The notes: generated by a model from the sequence alone, not told the origin. A DNA stretch of 64,000 nt from Roseovarius sp. M141 (GCF_024355225.1 NZ_VCNH01000008.1:806001-870000); one strand, 5' to 3'. Counted from the stretch's first letter, positions 17,976 to 26,834 are shown. Made by a program: numbers and translations.

Positions 17976-19532
17976 ATGTCTGACCTTATCGATGATCCCC
18001 ATCCCGGCGAAAACGCGCCCGAATTCTCCGTCTCGGACCTGTCGGGCGCGATCAAGCGGCTGATCGAGGGCGAATTTGGTCATGTCCGGGTGCGCGGAGA
18101 GGTGGGGCGCGTGTCCCGCCCAAAGTCCGGCCATATCTATATGGATCTCAAGGATGATCGCGCCGTGATCAACGGCATCATCTGGAAGGGCGTCGCAGGC
18201 CGTCTGCCCGTCCAGCCCGAGGAGGGGATGGAGGTGGTCGCAACGGGCCGCCTGACCACCTTCCCCGGCCAATCGCGCTATCAGATCGTCATCGAGGATA
18301 TCAAACCGGCAGGCGCAGGTGCGCTGATGGCGATGCTGGAGAAACGCAAGGCGGCGCTGGCCGCCGAGGGGCTGTTCGCGTCCGAACGCAAGCGCCCCTT
18401 GCCCTACCTTCCTGAAATCATCGGCGTCGTCACCTCGCCCTCGGGCGCAGTGATTCGCGACATCCTGCATCGTCTGCGCGACCGTTTCCCGCGCAAGGTG
18501 CTGATCTGGCCCGTCGCCGTTCAGGGCGAACGTTGCGCCGGGGAGGTCACGCGCGCCATTGAGGGATTCAACGCCATGACGCCCGGTGGCGCGCTGCCCC
18601 GGCCCGATCTGATCATCGTCGCGCGCGGCGGCGGCTCGATCGAGGATCTCTGGGGCTTCAACGAAGAATCAGTCGTGCGCGCTGCGGCGGCCAGCGACAT
18701 TCCCCTGATCTCTGCCGTGGGCCATGAGACGGACACGACCCTGATCGATTATGCCTCGGACAAGCGCGCGCCGACCCCCACCGCCGCCGCCGAACTGGCC
18801 GTGCCGGTGCGGCTGGAACTGCTGACATGGCTGGACGGGCAGGAGGGGCGGCTGATCCGCGCGCTGACCACGGGGGTGGCGCAGCGCGGCCAGCGCCTGC
18901 GCGATCTGGCGCGCGCCCTGCCCCGGGTGGAGGCGCTGCTGGATACCCCGCGCCAGCGACTGGACGTCTGGGGCGACCGCCTGCCTGCCGCGCTGATCCG
19001 GGGCGTGCAGATGCGCCGCGTCGCCCTGTCCGAGGCTGGCGGCGCCCTGCGCCCCGGCGTGCTGCGCCGGATGATCGACAGTGACACCCGCCGTCTGAAT
19101 GCGGCGTCCGAGCGGCTGGGCGGCACGCTGCTGCGCCGCACCCGCGACGATGCCAAGCGTCTGGAGGGGCTGGCCGCGCGGCTGACCGCCCGTGCGCCGG
19201 GCGATGGCATTGCCACGCGGCGCGCGGATCTGGACCGTAGTGTGCAACGCCTGTCCGCTGCTGGCCAGCGGCAGACCGTCACATGGCGTCAGCGTATCGA
19301 CGCGCTGGATCGCTTGCGCGAAACGCTGGGATACAAGGCCACGCTGGAGCGCGGCTATGCCGTGGTGCGCGCGAGCGGTGCATTGGTCACGACACGCAAG
19401 GCGGCAAAAAAGGCCGGAACGCTGGAGATCGAATTCGCCGATGGCCGTCTGGAGACCGGCGCGGCGCCTGCGGCCAAAAAACCGGCGCCCAAGTCGGCCG
19501 GACGCAAGCCCGATCAGGGCAGTCTGTTCTGA
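17976..19532 (+). CDS. xseA: Exodeoxyribonuclease VII large subunit
   Basis: Catalytic subunit of the single-strand-specific exonuclease VII involved in mismatch repair and recombination. 518 residues, longer than the E. coli protein mainly by an Ala/Lys-rich C-terminal tail. Domains in order: N-terminal OB fold (about 15-115, GHVRVRGEV and GHIYMDLKDD), catalytic core (about 135-320, with VVTSPSGAVIRDI, IVARGGGSIEDLW, AVGHETDTTLID) and a coiled-coil region (about 280-440) rich in Arg and Leu. The small subunit xseB is not in the window. Confidence 0.96.
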   Translation: MSDLIDDPHPGENAPEFSVSDLSGAIKRLIEGEFGHVRVRGEVGRVSRPKSGHIYMDLKDDRAVINGIIWKGVAGRLPVQPEEGMEVVATGRLTTFPGQSRYQIVIEDIKPAGAGALMAMLEKRKAALAAEGLFASERKRPLPYLPEIIGVVTSPSGAVIRDILHRLRDRFPRKVLIWPVAVQGERCAGEVTRAIEGFNAMTPGGALPRPDLIIVARGGGSIEDLWGFNEESVVRAAAASDIPLISAVGHETDTTLIDYASDKRAPTPTAAAELAVPVRLELLTWLDGQEGRLIRALTTGVAQRGQRLRDLARALPRVEALLDTPRQRLDVWGDRLPAALIRGVQMRRVALSEAGGALRPGVLRRMIDSDTRRLNAASERLGGTLLRRTRDDAKRLEGLAARLTARAPGDGIATRRADLDRSVQRLSAAGQRQTVTWRQRIDALDRLRETLGYKATLERGYAVVRASGALVTTRKAAKKAGTLEIEFADGRLETGAAPAAKKPAPKSAGRKPDQGSLF

Positions 19533-19552
19533 CATCCCGCGATGAGACGTCC

Positions 19553-19577
19553 CGGAAACGGGTGTTTCCGTGTTTCC
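19553..19577 (+). terminator. Possible terminator after xseA
   Basis: CGGAAAC, loop GGGT, GTTTCCG, then TGTTTCC. The stem is short and the U tract is interrupted, so this is tentative. Confidence 0.4.
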
Positions 19578-19688
19578 ATAGCGTGAACGATTTCCGGCAA
19601 TACCCCGAGATTGTCGAAACCGCGCCGCTATTGCGCCTGAATTGCCGGGCATACCCGAGGCTGACAGACAGTCGCAAGGATGCGTTAA

Positions 19689-20594
19689 ATGGATCGCCTG
19701 ACAGAAATGGAAGCCTTCGCCACGGTTGTGGATCAGGGCGGCTTTACCGACGCAGCGCGCAAGCTGGGCATGTCCAAATCGGCGGTGTCCAAGCATGTCT
19801 CGTCCCTCGAGGCGCGGCTGGGCGCGCGGCTGCTGAACCGCACGACGCGCCGCGTCAGTCCGACCGAAATCGGGCTGGCCTATTATGACCGCGCCCTGCG
19901 GGTTCTGAACGACGCAGGCGAGGCAGACGCGCTGGTCAGCTCGATGCAGAGTGATCCGTCGGGCCTGCTGCGGATCAGCGTCCCCACGGATTTCGGCGTC
20001 AATCACATCAGTCCGGTTTTGGGCACGTTTCTGGATGAGTTCCCTGAAATCACGGTGAACATGGTGCTGAACAACAGCTACGTCGAATTGATTTCAGAAG
20101 GCTTCGACATGGCCGTGCGGATCGGCGATCTGGAGGATAGCAGCCTGCGCGCCCGCAAGCTGACCGACACGACCCGACGGATGATCGCCGCGCCCGGCTA
20201 TATCGCCAAATACGGCCGTCCCAGGAAAATCGACGATCTGAACGCGCACAAGCTGTTGCATTATTCCAGTCAGGCGGGCGGATCGGTGTGGAAACTGACC
20301 GCGCCCTCGGGCGAGAAACGTCAGGTGCGTACCGCCGGGGGTCTGTCGGTCAATGACGGCCAATCGCTGCTGAATGCCGCGATATCGGGGCTCGGCATCG
20401 CGTATCTGCCCAGCTTCCTCTATGCGGCCGCCATGAAACAGGGGCTGGTCGAGGATGTGATCCCCGATCTGCCGGATGAGACCCAAGGCATCTATGCACT
20501 CTATCCGCCGGGCCGGTTTACCCAGCCCAAGGTGCGGGCCTTCATCGATTTTCTGGTAAACGCCTTCGCCGACAAGGGGCCGACCGAATGGTAG
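19689..20594 (+). CDS. LysR family transcriptional regulator
   Basis: 301 residues. The N-terminal winged helix spans about 1-60 (FTDAARKLGMSKSAVSKHVS). The C-terminal periplasmic-binding-like effector domain begins near residue 90 (GLLRISVPTDFGVNHISPVL). The CrgA-like subgroup to which it resembles often controls an adjacent oxidoreductase. The next gene in the same direction is an NADPH-dependent FMN reductase after about 115 bases, a plausible target. Confidence 0.94.
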   Translation: MDRLTEMEAFATVVDQGGFTDAARKLGMSKSAVSKHVSSLEARLGARLLNRTTRRVSPTEIGLAYYDRALRVLNDAGEADALVSSMQSDPSGLLRISVPTDFGVNHISPVLGTFLDEFPEITVNMVLNNSYVELISEGFDMAVRIGDLEDSSLRARKLTDTTRRMIAAPGYIAKYGRPRKIDDLNAHKLLHYSSQAGGSVWKLTAPSGEKRQVRTAGGLSVNDGQSLLNAAISGLGIAYLPSFLYAAAMKQGLVEDVIPDLPDETQGIYALYPPGRFTQPKVRAFIDFLVNAFADKGPTEW

Positions 20595-20708
20595 GCCCGC
20601 CGTCCCGGGATGCGCGGCTGCCGCGCTGTTCCGTCTGGCACTGCCTGCTTGCTTTTGACGTGCGGCAGCACAGATAAGGGGGCAACGCCAACCGAAAAGG
20701 AATATTTG

Positions 20709-21245
20709 ATGAGCGCCCCCGTCCTTCTGACCATGTCCGGATCCCTGCGCAAGGGGTCCTACAACCGTATGTTGATCGCCGAAGCCGTGCGCGCCTTTGG
20801 CGAGGCCGAGGTGATCGAGGGCGATCTGAACCTGCCGCTATATGATGGCGATGTCGAGGATGCAGGCACGCCGCCCGCCGTTCAGACCCTGATGGATCAG
20901 GTCGTGCGCGCCGATGCGCTGGTGATCGGTGCGCCGGAATATAACAAGGGTATTTCCGGTGTCCTGAAAAACGCGATCGACTGGCTCAGCCGCGCCAATC
21001 CGCCGGTGCTGAAGAACAAGGTTGCCGTGATCCTGTCCGCCGCCGGTGGCCGCACCGGGGGAGAAACGGGGCATTTCATGACCCATTCGATCCTGACGCA
21101 GCTACAGGTCAACGTGGTGCACGGCCCGCTGATTCTGGTTGCGGCAGCGCAGAATGAATTTGGCGAGGATGGCACGCTGAACAACGATTTCCTGAAAGGT
21201 CAGGTTGAGGATCGAATGGCGCGGCTGCGCGATATGATCGCCTGA
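20709..21245 (+). CDS. NADPH-dependent FMN reductase family protein
   Basis: Flavodoxin-like quinone/chromate-type reductase of 178 residues. MSGSLRKGSYNR binds the FMN phosphate, APEYNKGISGVLKNAIDWLSR is the family signature near the middle, and AAGGRTGG contacts the flavin. The ATG at 20709 matches the family N-terminus; an in-frame upstream extension overlaps the LysR intergenic region and was rejected. Expected to make a soluble dimer that reduces quinones or azo compounds. Confidence 0.92.
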   Translation: MSAPVLLTMSGSLRKGSYNRMLIAEAVRAFGEAEVIEGDLNLPLYDGDVEDAGTPPAVQTLMDQVVRADALVIGAPEYNKGISGVLKNAIDWLSRANPPVLKNKVAVILSAAGGRTGGETGHFMTHSILTQLQVNVVHGPLILVAAAQNEFGEDGTLNNDFLKGQVEDRMARLRDMIA

Positions 21246-21253
21246 CGTCCAAA

Positions 21254-21284
21254 GACGTGCCGGACGATTTTTGCCCGGCACGTC
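21254..21284. terminator. Hairpin between two convergent genes
   Basis: GACGTGCCGG (21254-21263) and CCGGCACGTC (21275-21284) form a perfect ten-base stem with an 11-base loop. It fills the whole gap between the FMN reductase stop and the DadA-like stop. It lacks a clear U tract. Confidence 0.55.
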
Positions 21285-22529
21285 CTAGGACCACCTGAAC
21301 CTGTTGGCGTCGAACGGCTGCAAATCTGCATTGCCGCGCCCGCCGATCATGTCGGCCACCCAGCGCCCGGTCTTTGGCCCACCTGTCAGCCCGATATGCT
21401 GATGGCCAAAGGCCGCAAACACGCCGCTGACGCCCATTTCCCCGATCAGCGGCAGGCTGTCCGGGGTCGACGGGCGATAGCCCATCCATTCCTCGACGCT
21501 GTCATAGCGCAGACCCGGGAACACCCGTGCGACGTTACGCGCCAGCAGGTTCAGCGGCCCGCGCGACATTTTGGCCGACGTTCCGCCCAGCTCGACCATG
21601 CCGGCGCAGCGCAGTCCCTGCTCCATCGGGTTCACTGCGAATTTGCCGCCGGTCATCATCAGCGGCATTTTTGGCACCTGCGACGGGCCTTTGAATTCCA
21701 GATGGAATCCCCGCTCGGCCACCAGCGGCACGCGCACGCCCAGCTTGCGCGCCAGCGGCTCGGACCAGATGCCGGCGGCCAGAACGGCAGTGTCGCAGGG
21801 CAGGGGGCCTTGGTCGGTCAGCACCTCGGTGATGCGCCCGTCCACCATCGCCACATCGCGCATTTCGGCGCGGCGCAGGGTGCCGCCCTCATCCTCCAGC
21901 ACCTGCGCCAGATCGGCCATATAGGCGCCGGGATTGACGATATGACCATGCCCCTTCAGCCGCACGAGGCAATTGGTGGCGGGGCCCAGCATCGGCACGA
22001 CCTCGCGCACGGCGGGGCCGTCGATCACGTCGGGCACATAGCCCGCAAGGCGCCGCAGCTCCCACGTGTAAGCGTCCTTTTCAAACGCGGCGCGATCGGC
22101 GTAGGCCCAGCCGAAATCGCTGGAGGCGATCCATCGCTCGGCCCGGGTGCCGCGTGTCAGCGCGCGGTGCTGATCGACGCTGTCATGTAGCAGATGCGAC
22201 AGCGCGGCTGAGATCCGGCGCGTGCGCGTGTCGGTGGAATTGCGCAGAAACTGCGCCAGCCAAGGCGCCAGTCGCGGCATCTGTGACCATTGCAGCGACA
22301 GCGGCGCATCGCGCGACATCAAGTATTTGAGGCCCATCCACGCAATCCCCGGCCCGCTGACCGGCACGACGGCCCATTCGGCCAGCAGCCCGGCATTGCC
22401 ATAGGACGCGCCCGCGCCCGGCCCGTCCTTGTCGATCAGGGTGACGTCATGGCCCGCGCGGCGCAGCCAGATCGCGGCGGACAACCCGCAGATTCCGGCC
22501 CCGACGACAATGATGTTCTGCGTCTTCAT
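21285..22529 (-). CDS. FAD-dependent D-amino acid dehydrogenase-like oxidoreductase
   Basis: DAO/DadA superfamily flavoprotein, 414 residues, probably oxidising an amine or D-amino acid and feeding electrons to the respiratory chain. N-terminal FAD fold IIVVGAGICGLSAAIWLRRA, then GAGASYGNAGLLAEWAVVP as in DadA. The C-terminal MGYRPSTPDSLPLIGEM and FGHQHIGLTGGPKTGR close the FAD site. Its exact substrate is not recognisable. It is monocistronic as far as I can see. Confidence 0.9.
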   Translation of the reverse strand: MKTQNIIVVGAGICGLSAAIWLRRAGHDVTLIDKDGPGAGASYGNAGLLAEWAVVPVSGPGIAWMGLKYLMSRDAPLSLQWSQMPRLAPWLAQFLRNSTDTRTRRISAALSHLLHDSVDQHRALTRGTRAERWIASSDFGWAYADRAAFEKDAYTWELRRLAGYVPDVIDGPAVREVVPMLGPATNCLVRLKGHGHIVNPGAYMADLAQVLEDEGGTLRRAEMRDVAMVDGRITEVLTDQGPLPCDTAVLAAGIWSEPLARKLGVRVPLVAERGFHLEFKGPSQVPKMPLMMTGGKFAVNPMEQGLRCAGMVELGGTSAKMSRGPLNLLARNVARVFPGLRYDSVEEWMGYRPSTPDSLPLIGEMGVSGVFAAFGHQHIGLTGGPKTGRWVADMIGGRGNADLQPFDANRFRWS

Positions 22530-22556
22530 GTCCTGCCTCCCGCTGCACAGTCACAG

Positions 22557-22572
22557 CTAAAGCGTTTCGCCT
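22557..22572. repeat. Dispersed repeat B, half copy
   Basis: CTAAAGCGTTTCGCCT, identical to the left arm at 5589-5603 apart from its flank, but without the inverted partner. It lies in the leader of the DadA-like gene. Confidence 0.55.
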
Positions 22573-22612
22573 GCCATGGGCAAGAGAGCGGTTTGCAAGC
22601 GCGCGCGGGTCA

Positions 22613-22646
22613 AACAAAAACCCCGCCTCGGCTGAGACGGGGTTCT
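22613..22646 (-). terminator. rpmJ: Intrinsic terminator of rpmJ
   Basis: On the minus strand AACCCCGTCTC, loop AGCC, GAGGCGGGGT followed by TTTTGTTTG. A strong stem with U tract directly downstream of rpmJ. Confidence 0.85.
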
Positions 22647-22679
22647 CGAAATCATCCATCCCGTAGGAGGATTGCCAGC

Positions 22680-22805
22680 TTAGCCCTGACGGGCCTTGAA
22701 ACGGCGCTGGGTCTTGTTGATCACGTAAACGCGGCCTTTGCGGCGCACGACGCGGCAATCCCGGTGCCGGTTCTTGAGCGAGCGGAGCGAGTTGCGAACT
22801 TTCAT
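22680..22805 (-). CDS. rpmJ: 50S ribosomal protein L36 (zinc-free type)
   Basis: 41-residue ribosomal protein L36, starting [14 protein letters not shown] and ending [10 protein letters not shown]. This is the longer alphaproteobacterial form. Only one cysteine remains (HRDCRVV), so the CxxC zinc ribbon of the short C+ form is absent. An AGGAGATG site precedes the ATG at 22805 and a strong terminator follows. It is a single-gene unit next to a tRNA. Confidence 0.96.
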   Translation of the reverse strand: MKVRNSLRSLKNRHRDCRVVRRKGRVYVINKTQRRFKARQG

Positions 22806-22884
22806 CGTTCATCTCCTGATCTGTCGCGGCGCGGGCCAGCGCCTGAGGTTGCGGGCGGTGCCGAATTCGGCGCCAGTGAATTCA

Positions 22885-22959
22885 TGGTGGGCGATACAAG
22901 GTTCGAACTTGTGACCCCTTCGATGTCAACGAAGTGCTCTACCACTGAGCTAATCGCCC
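22885..22959 (-). tRNA. tRNA-Val (anticodon GAC)
   Basis: 75 bases including encoded CCA. The acceptor stem GGGCGAT pairs fully with ATCGCCC. The D arm has GCTCAGTGGTAGAGC. The anticodon arm is CTTCG-TTGACAT-CGAAG with GAC anticodon, and the T arm contains GTTCGAACC. Transcribed towards rpmJ. Confidence 0.97.
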
Positions 22960-23115
22960 ATGAATACCGCCGCCATCGCCGTGCCCCTCACAAGAAAGGG
23001 GCGCGAAAATACGCGCCGGTCCGCTGGTCTATAAAAGGAGTCGCACGGGGGATCAAGGGGCTTTTGCATAACGTAAACTTCGGACTATCATATCACGTCG
23101 CAAGCCGGAGATATC

Positions 23116-23979
23116 ATGCCCAGGGCCGCCTTTCATCTGCACGTTCCCGACCGGCGCGATACCTGTATCGTATTCGCATCGCCGCATAGCGCGCGTGACT
23201 ACCCGGCGTGGTTCCTGCGTAGCTCGCTGCTTGATTCGCTGACCCTGCGCAGTTCGGAGGATGCGTTTGTCGATCACCTGTTCGCCGCAGCGCCGCGCCA
23301 TGGCGCGCCGTTGCTGCTGGCCGGGGCGCCGCGTGCGTTCGTCGACCTCAACCGCAGTGCGGACGAACTGGACCCGGCCCTGATCGAGGGTTTGCGCCAT
23401 GCGGGTCACAATCCGCGCGTCGCCGCCGGACTGGGGGTGATCCCCCGCGTCGTCGCAGGTGGGCGCGCGATCTATCGTGGCAAGCTGCCCCTGGCAGAGG
23501 CGCAGCGGCGCATCGACGACATCTGGCGGCCCTACCATGCCGCGCTGGCGACCGAGATGGACCGCGCATATGCGATGTTCGGGCGCGCGATCCTGGTCGA
23601 CTGCCATTCGATGCCGCACGAGGCGATGGACGGAATGGCGCGCACCGGCGCGCGGCGGCCCGACGTGGTACTGGGCGACCGCTTTGGCGCGTCGGCGGCC
23701 GGCGATATTACCGACCGGATCGAAGAGGCGTTCACCGCCGCCGGGCTGACGGTCGTGCGCAACACACCCTTTGCCGGGGCCTATGTCACGCAAACCTACG
23801 GGCGCCCGGCGCGGGGGCGTCACGCCATCCAGATTGAAATCGACCGCGCGCTCTATATGGACGAAAAGACGGTGCGCCCGGCGCCCGGCTTCGCGGCATT
23901 TCAGACGTTGCTGGATCAGATCGTCGCCGGGATTACCGATATCGGGCGCGCCGCCAGCATGCCGCTGGCCGCCGAATAG
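23116..23979 (+). CDS. N-formylglutamate amidohydrolase
   Basis: FGase family amide hydrolase, 287 residues. ASPHSARDYP supplies the first metal ligand, SSEDAFVDHLF and FVDLNRSADELDP follow, then IYRGKLPLAEAQRRI, LVDCHSMPHE (second metal and catalytic His), PFAGAYVTQTYGRP and IQIEIDRALYMDE. Every position expected of a true FGase looks intact, so this is a better candidate for hydrolysing N-formylglutamate than the diverged paralogue at 12791. No histidine-utilisation genes are adjacent. The plus-strand ATG at 23116 follows a CCGGAGATATC site. Confidence 0.92.
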   Translation: MPRAAFHLHVPDRRDTCIVFASPHSARDYPAWFLRSSLLDSLTLRSSEDAFVDHLFAAAPRHGAPLLLAGAPRAFVDLNRSADELDPALIEGLRHAGHNPRVAAGLGVIPRVVAGGRAIYRGKLPLAEAQRRIDDIWRPYHAALATEMDRAYAMFGRAILVDCHSMPHEAMDGMARTGARRPDVVLGDRFGASAAGDITDRIEEAFTAAGLTVVRNTPFAGAYVTQTYGRPARGRHAIQIEIDRALYMDEKTVRPAPGFAAFQTLLDQIVAGITDIGRAASMPLAAE

Positions 23980-23985
23980 CGCCCG

Positions 23986-25242
23986 TCACCGCAGCGCGCG
24001 CCCCTTCAGGATCGCGCCGTCGCCGAACCTGCGCCTGATTTCGTCGCTGGCGCGCTCGGCCTCACTGCGCCGGGTGGCGCCGGGGTCCAGCAGATCGCCC
24101 GACAGGTCGGCGGCGCTGTCCGGCACCAGATCCGACAGGCCCACCCCGATCAGGCGAAACGGCGCCTCGCCCGCCGCGCCGTCCATCAGCGCGCGTGCGG
24201 TGCGATAGATCGTGTCGGCCATCTGGCTGGCATCGCGCAGGGACTGTCGCCGTGTCAGGCTGGAATGATTGCTGCGCTTCAGCTTCAGCGTCACGACGCG
24301 TCCCGCCAATTGCCGCGCCTTGGCCCGGCCGGATACCTTTTCGGCCAGCCGCCAGATATGGCCGTCCAGTACATCCAGATCGCCGGTGTCGTCGTTGAAT
24401 GTGGTCTCGTTCGAGATCGACTTGACCGGCGCGCGCGCATCGACGCGACGGTGGTCCTGCCCGCGCGCCAGATGCCACAGGCGGTCCCCCATCGCACCGA
24501 ACCGCGCATGCAGGTCCGTGCGCTCCCAGCGCAGCAGATCGGAAAAGGTGCGAATGCCCGCCGCTTCCAGCGACAGCTGCGCCGCCCGCCCGACGCCCCA
24601 GATCAGGCGCACGGGCTTGCTGTGCAGAAACTCCGCCGTATCGGCGGCGCCGATCACAGAAAACCCGCGCGGCTTGTCCAGATCCGATGCGATCTTGGCC
24701 AGAAACTTATTGTGGCTCAACCCGATGGAGCCTGTCACGCCCAGTTCGCCGTGCATCCGCTGCACCAGCCGCGCCAGCATCACGGCCGGCGGCGCGCCGT
24801 GCAAACGTGCCGTGCCGCGCAGATCCATGAAGGCCTCGTCCAGCGACAGCGGCTCGATCGCGGGGGTCAGATCCTCCATCATCGCGCGGATCTGGCGCGA
24901 CACGGCGGCATAGACCTCCATCCGCGGCTTGATGACCACGGCATCCGGGCACAGCTTGAGCGCCTGAAACATCGGCATGGCCGAGCGCACACCGCGTATC
25001 CGTGCGATATAGCACGCGGTCGACACAACCCCGCGCCGCCCGCCGCCGATGATGACCGGCTTGCCCTCCAACTCGGGGTTGTCGCGCTTTTCGACGCTGG
25101 CATAGAAGGCGTCGCAATCCATGTGGGCGATGGCCAGATCAAACAGCTCAGGATGCGAGACCACGCGCGGACGCCCGCAAACGGCGCAGCGGCGCTGCTC
25201 AGGCTCGTTGGCGCTCAGGCAATCTCGGCAAAATGCGGGCAT
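23986..25242 (-). CDS. dinB: DNA polymerase IV with N-terminal zinc ribbon
   Basis: Y-family translesion polymerase, 418 residues. An N-terminal extension carries four cysteines (Cys5, Cys8, Cys19, Cys22: FCRDC and RCAVCGRPR), a probable zinc ribbon not found in E. coli DinB. The catalytic core starts near residue 36 with AHMDCDAFYASVEKRDNP. PLSLDEAFMDL gives the second pair of acidic metal ligands. The palm/thumb SIGLSHNKFLAKIASDLDKP and the little finger follow. The start at 25242 was chosen because it begins directly at the zinc ribbon; the longer frame to 25362 covers a dispersed repeat. I do not see an obvious SOS box. Confidence 0.93.
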   Translation of the reverse strand: MPAFCRDCLSANEPEQRRCAVCGRPRVVSHPELFDLAIAHMDCDAFYASVEKRDNPELEGKPVIIGGGRRGVVSTACYIARIRGVRSAMPMFQALKLCPDAVVIKPRMEVYAAVSRQIRAMMEDLTPAIEPLSLDEAFMDLRGTARLHGAPPAVMLARLVQRMHGELGVTGSIGLSHNKFLAKIASDLDKPRGFSVIGAADTAEFLHSKPVRLIWGVGRAAQLSLEAAGIRTFSDLLRWERTDLHARFGAMGDRLWHLARGQDHRRVDARAPVKSISNETTFNDDTGDLDVLDGHIWRLAEKVSGRAKARQLAGRVVTLKLKRSNHSSLTRRQSLRDASQMADTIYRTARALMDGAAGEAPFRLIGVGLSDLVPDSAADLSGDLLDPGATRRSEAERASDEIRRRFGDGAILKGRALR

Positions 25243-25286
25243 GGGCCAATCATACACACCGCCCGGACCCGCTTCCAGACCGCTCG

Positions 25287-25319
25287 TTCTTCTTGCTGAA
25301 AATATCCCCGCGCGGAGCG
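25287..25319 (+). repeat. Dispersed intergenic repeat C, copy 2
   Basis: TTCTTCTTGCTGAAAATATC followed by CCCGCGCGGAGCG. Matches 8262-8294 with only a few changes. It occupies the gap between dinB and the membrane winged-helix gene. Confidence 0.6.
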
Positions 25320-25342
25320 CATATTTCTCTTTTGGCGATGCC

Positions 25343-26059
25343 TCAGATAACGCGAATGACATCCTTGTCTATCGCCAGAACATAGCCCTGCCGCGCGATG
25401 TTGCGTACCAGCAATTCGCTGACCATCTGGTTGCCCAGTGTATCGCGCAAACGCTTGATCCGCGTGGCGCCGGCGGCCTCGTCGCAATCGCTGGCATCGC
25501 GGCCCGAAATCATGCCCTCGATCTGCGCGCCGGTGAGGATGTCGCCATCCATGCGCGCCTCGGCCAGTATCGATAGGGTCTCCATTGCGGCTTCGGTCAA
25601 TTTGAACCCCATGTTGTTCAGATACACCGATTTCTCCGCGCGGCTGATCAGCAGGGAATTCACCTCGATCCCCGACCTCTCTATCTGGGCCATGCGGCGG
25701 TTCAGAGTGACCAGCATCACCAGAAACACCAGCGCCGATATCAGCAGCGCGGCGCTGAACACCAGCAGCACAAAGATCACCATGCGGTAACTGACCAGCG
25801 TTTCGCTGAACGCTGTTCCCGACAGCGCAAGGATCTCCAGCAGCTTGATCTCGGCGTCGCTGGTCAGCGCGTCGTTCTCGACAAAGATCCGCTCGACCCG
25901 CGCGTTGAAGGCGCCCGCATCTGGCAGCGACAGGAACAGCAGGATCGCGGCCAGCGACAGGATTGCCACGATGGCGGCAACGCCAAACACCACCACCCGG
26001 TTGCCGGATCGGCGCGCATCTGCCGCGATGGGGCGACCCATCGTGCCCGGCCCGCTCAC
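25343..26059 (-). CDS. Membrane-anchored winged-helix protein
   Basis: About 238 residues, family not confidently recognised. Two membrane segments are clear: VVVFGVAAIVAILSLAAILL (about residues 17-40) and MVIFVLLVFSAALLISALVF (about 87-112). They enclose a short periplasmic loop of about 45 residues. The C-terminal 90 residues (from KSVYLNNMGFKLTEAAMETL to QGYVLAIDKDVIRVI) have the layout of an OmpR/PhoB-type winged helix, including IKRLRDTLG as a recognition-helix-like segment and a final beta hairpin. This would be a membrane-bound transcription factor. The GTG at 26059 overlaps the stop of the upstream small exported protein by four bases (GTGA); ATG at 26041 is the alternative start. 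Confidence 0.75.
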   Translation of the reverse strand: MSGPGTMGRPIAADARRSGNRVVVFGVAAIVAILSLAAILLFLSLPDAGAFNARVERIFVENDALTSDAEIKLLEILALSGTAFSETLVSYRMVIFVLLVFSAALLISALVFLVMLVTLNRRMAQIERSGIEVNSLLISRAEKSVYLNNMGFKLTEAAMETLSILAEARMDGDILTGAQIEGMISGRDASDCDEAAGATRIKRLRDTLGNQMVSELLVRNIARQGYVLAIDKDVIRVI

Positions 26060-26286
26060 TCCTGCGTCACCGACAGCACCTTGAGCAGGGTCATTCCCTG
26101 CGCCGACAGCTGATTCTTCAATTGCGCGGTCGCGGCGGCGACTGTGCAGGCACCGCTGACCTCGATCGTGCCGTAGAACAGGCGCAGCGGGTCGTCCCGC
26201 TTGGCCTTGTATTCGGCGATGCAGGCGGCACTGGCAGGACCGGCGATCAGCGCGGCGAGAGTGAGGGAGGCAATCATTTTCATCAT
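26056..26286 (-). CDS. Small exported protein coupled to the membrane winged-helix gene
   Basis: 76 residues, no recognised family. Signal peptide MIASLTLAALIAGPASA ends at an Ala-Ser-Ala cleavage site. The mature part has two cysteines about 26 residues apart (AACIAEY and SGACTVA), enough for one disulfide. The gene overlaps the membrane winged-helix gene by four bases, so the two products are made together. An attractive guess is that it is the periplasmic partner or signal for that regulator. Start could be 26286 or 26283 (two consecutive Met codons). Confidence 0.75.
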   Translation of the reverse strand: MMKMIASLTLAALIAGPASAACIAEYKAKRDDPLRLFYGTIEVSGACTVAAATAQLKNQLSAQGMTLLKVLSVTQE

Positions 26287-26438
26287 GCACCGAACATGAC
26301 CTGCACCGCGCTGCTATTCAATATCCAAAGCGGTAGCGCAGCACTGCTATCGGATAACAGCGCCGCGTTATTGCATGCGCAGCGCCGGGCGGGCCAGCGT
26401 GGTGGCACAACTCGGAATTGATATGAAAGGACCACAAA

Positions 26439-26834
26439 ATGGCTGGCAAGTTCATTACCCTCATTCTCGCTGCATCGGTCGCCGTGACCGGTATGACAGT
26501 TACCCCCGCCCGTGCGGCTGACCGGGATCTCGCCCTGGGGCTGGCCGCGCTGGCCGGTATCGCCGTTCTCGGCGCTGCAATCCACGACGCAAAGAGGGAC
26601 AAGCGGTACGTCGCGCCCCAGCGCCATGTGCAGCCCATTTTCGGCGCCCGTCGTCCGCACAAGGCCCACAAGCGTCACAAACGCCATAACTCCAAGGCAG
26701 ACCGCGCGTATCGGCAGGGATATAATGACCACCGCCGCGAGGTGCGTGACCGCCGGGCCGAGCGCCGCCAGTATCGCCGCGACCAGCGTCCGCAATATGG
26801 CTACAGCGCGCGTCCCTATCGCTACGGAAAATAG
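26439..26834 (+). CDS. Secreted, highly basic protein of unknown function
   Basis: 131 residues. A Sec signal peptide (about 1-26, ending TPARAADRD), a hydrophobic glycine/alanine stretch (LALGLAALAGIAVLGAAIHD) that may insert in a membrane, and a long C-terminal part rich in Arg, His, Lys and Tyr (KAHKRHKRHNSK, RDRRAERRQYRRD). Such Arg/Tyr-rich exported proteins are common in alphaproteobacteria with no known role. AAAGGAC precedes the ATG, and an intrinsic terminator follows. Confidence 0.8.
   Translation: MAGKFITLILAASVAVTGMTVTPARAADRDLALGLAALAGIAVLGAAIHDAKRDKRYVAPQRHVQPIFGARRPHKAHKRHKRHNSKADRAYRQGYNDHRREVRDRRAERRQYRRDQRPQYGYSARPYRYGK

Noticed and set aside
26283..26795. 170-codon minus-strand frame
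   Set aside because: Overlaps the signal-peptide-bearing basic protein on the other strand, which has a ribosome site and terminator.
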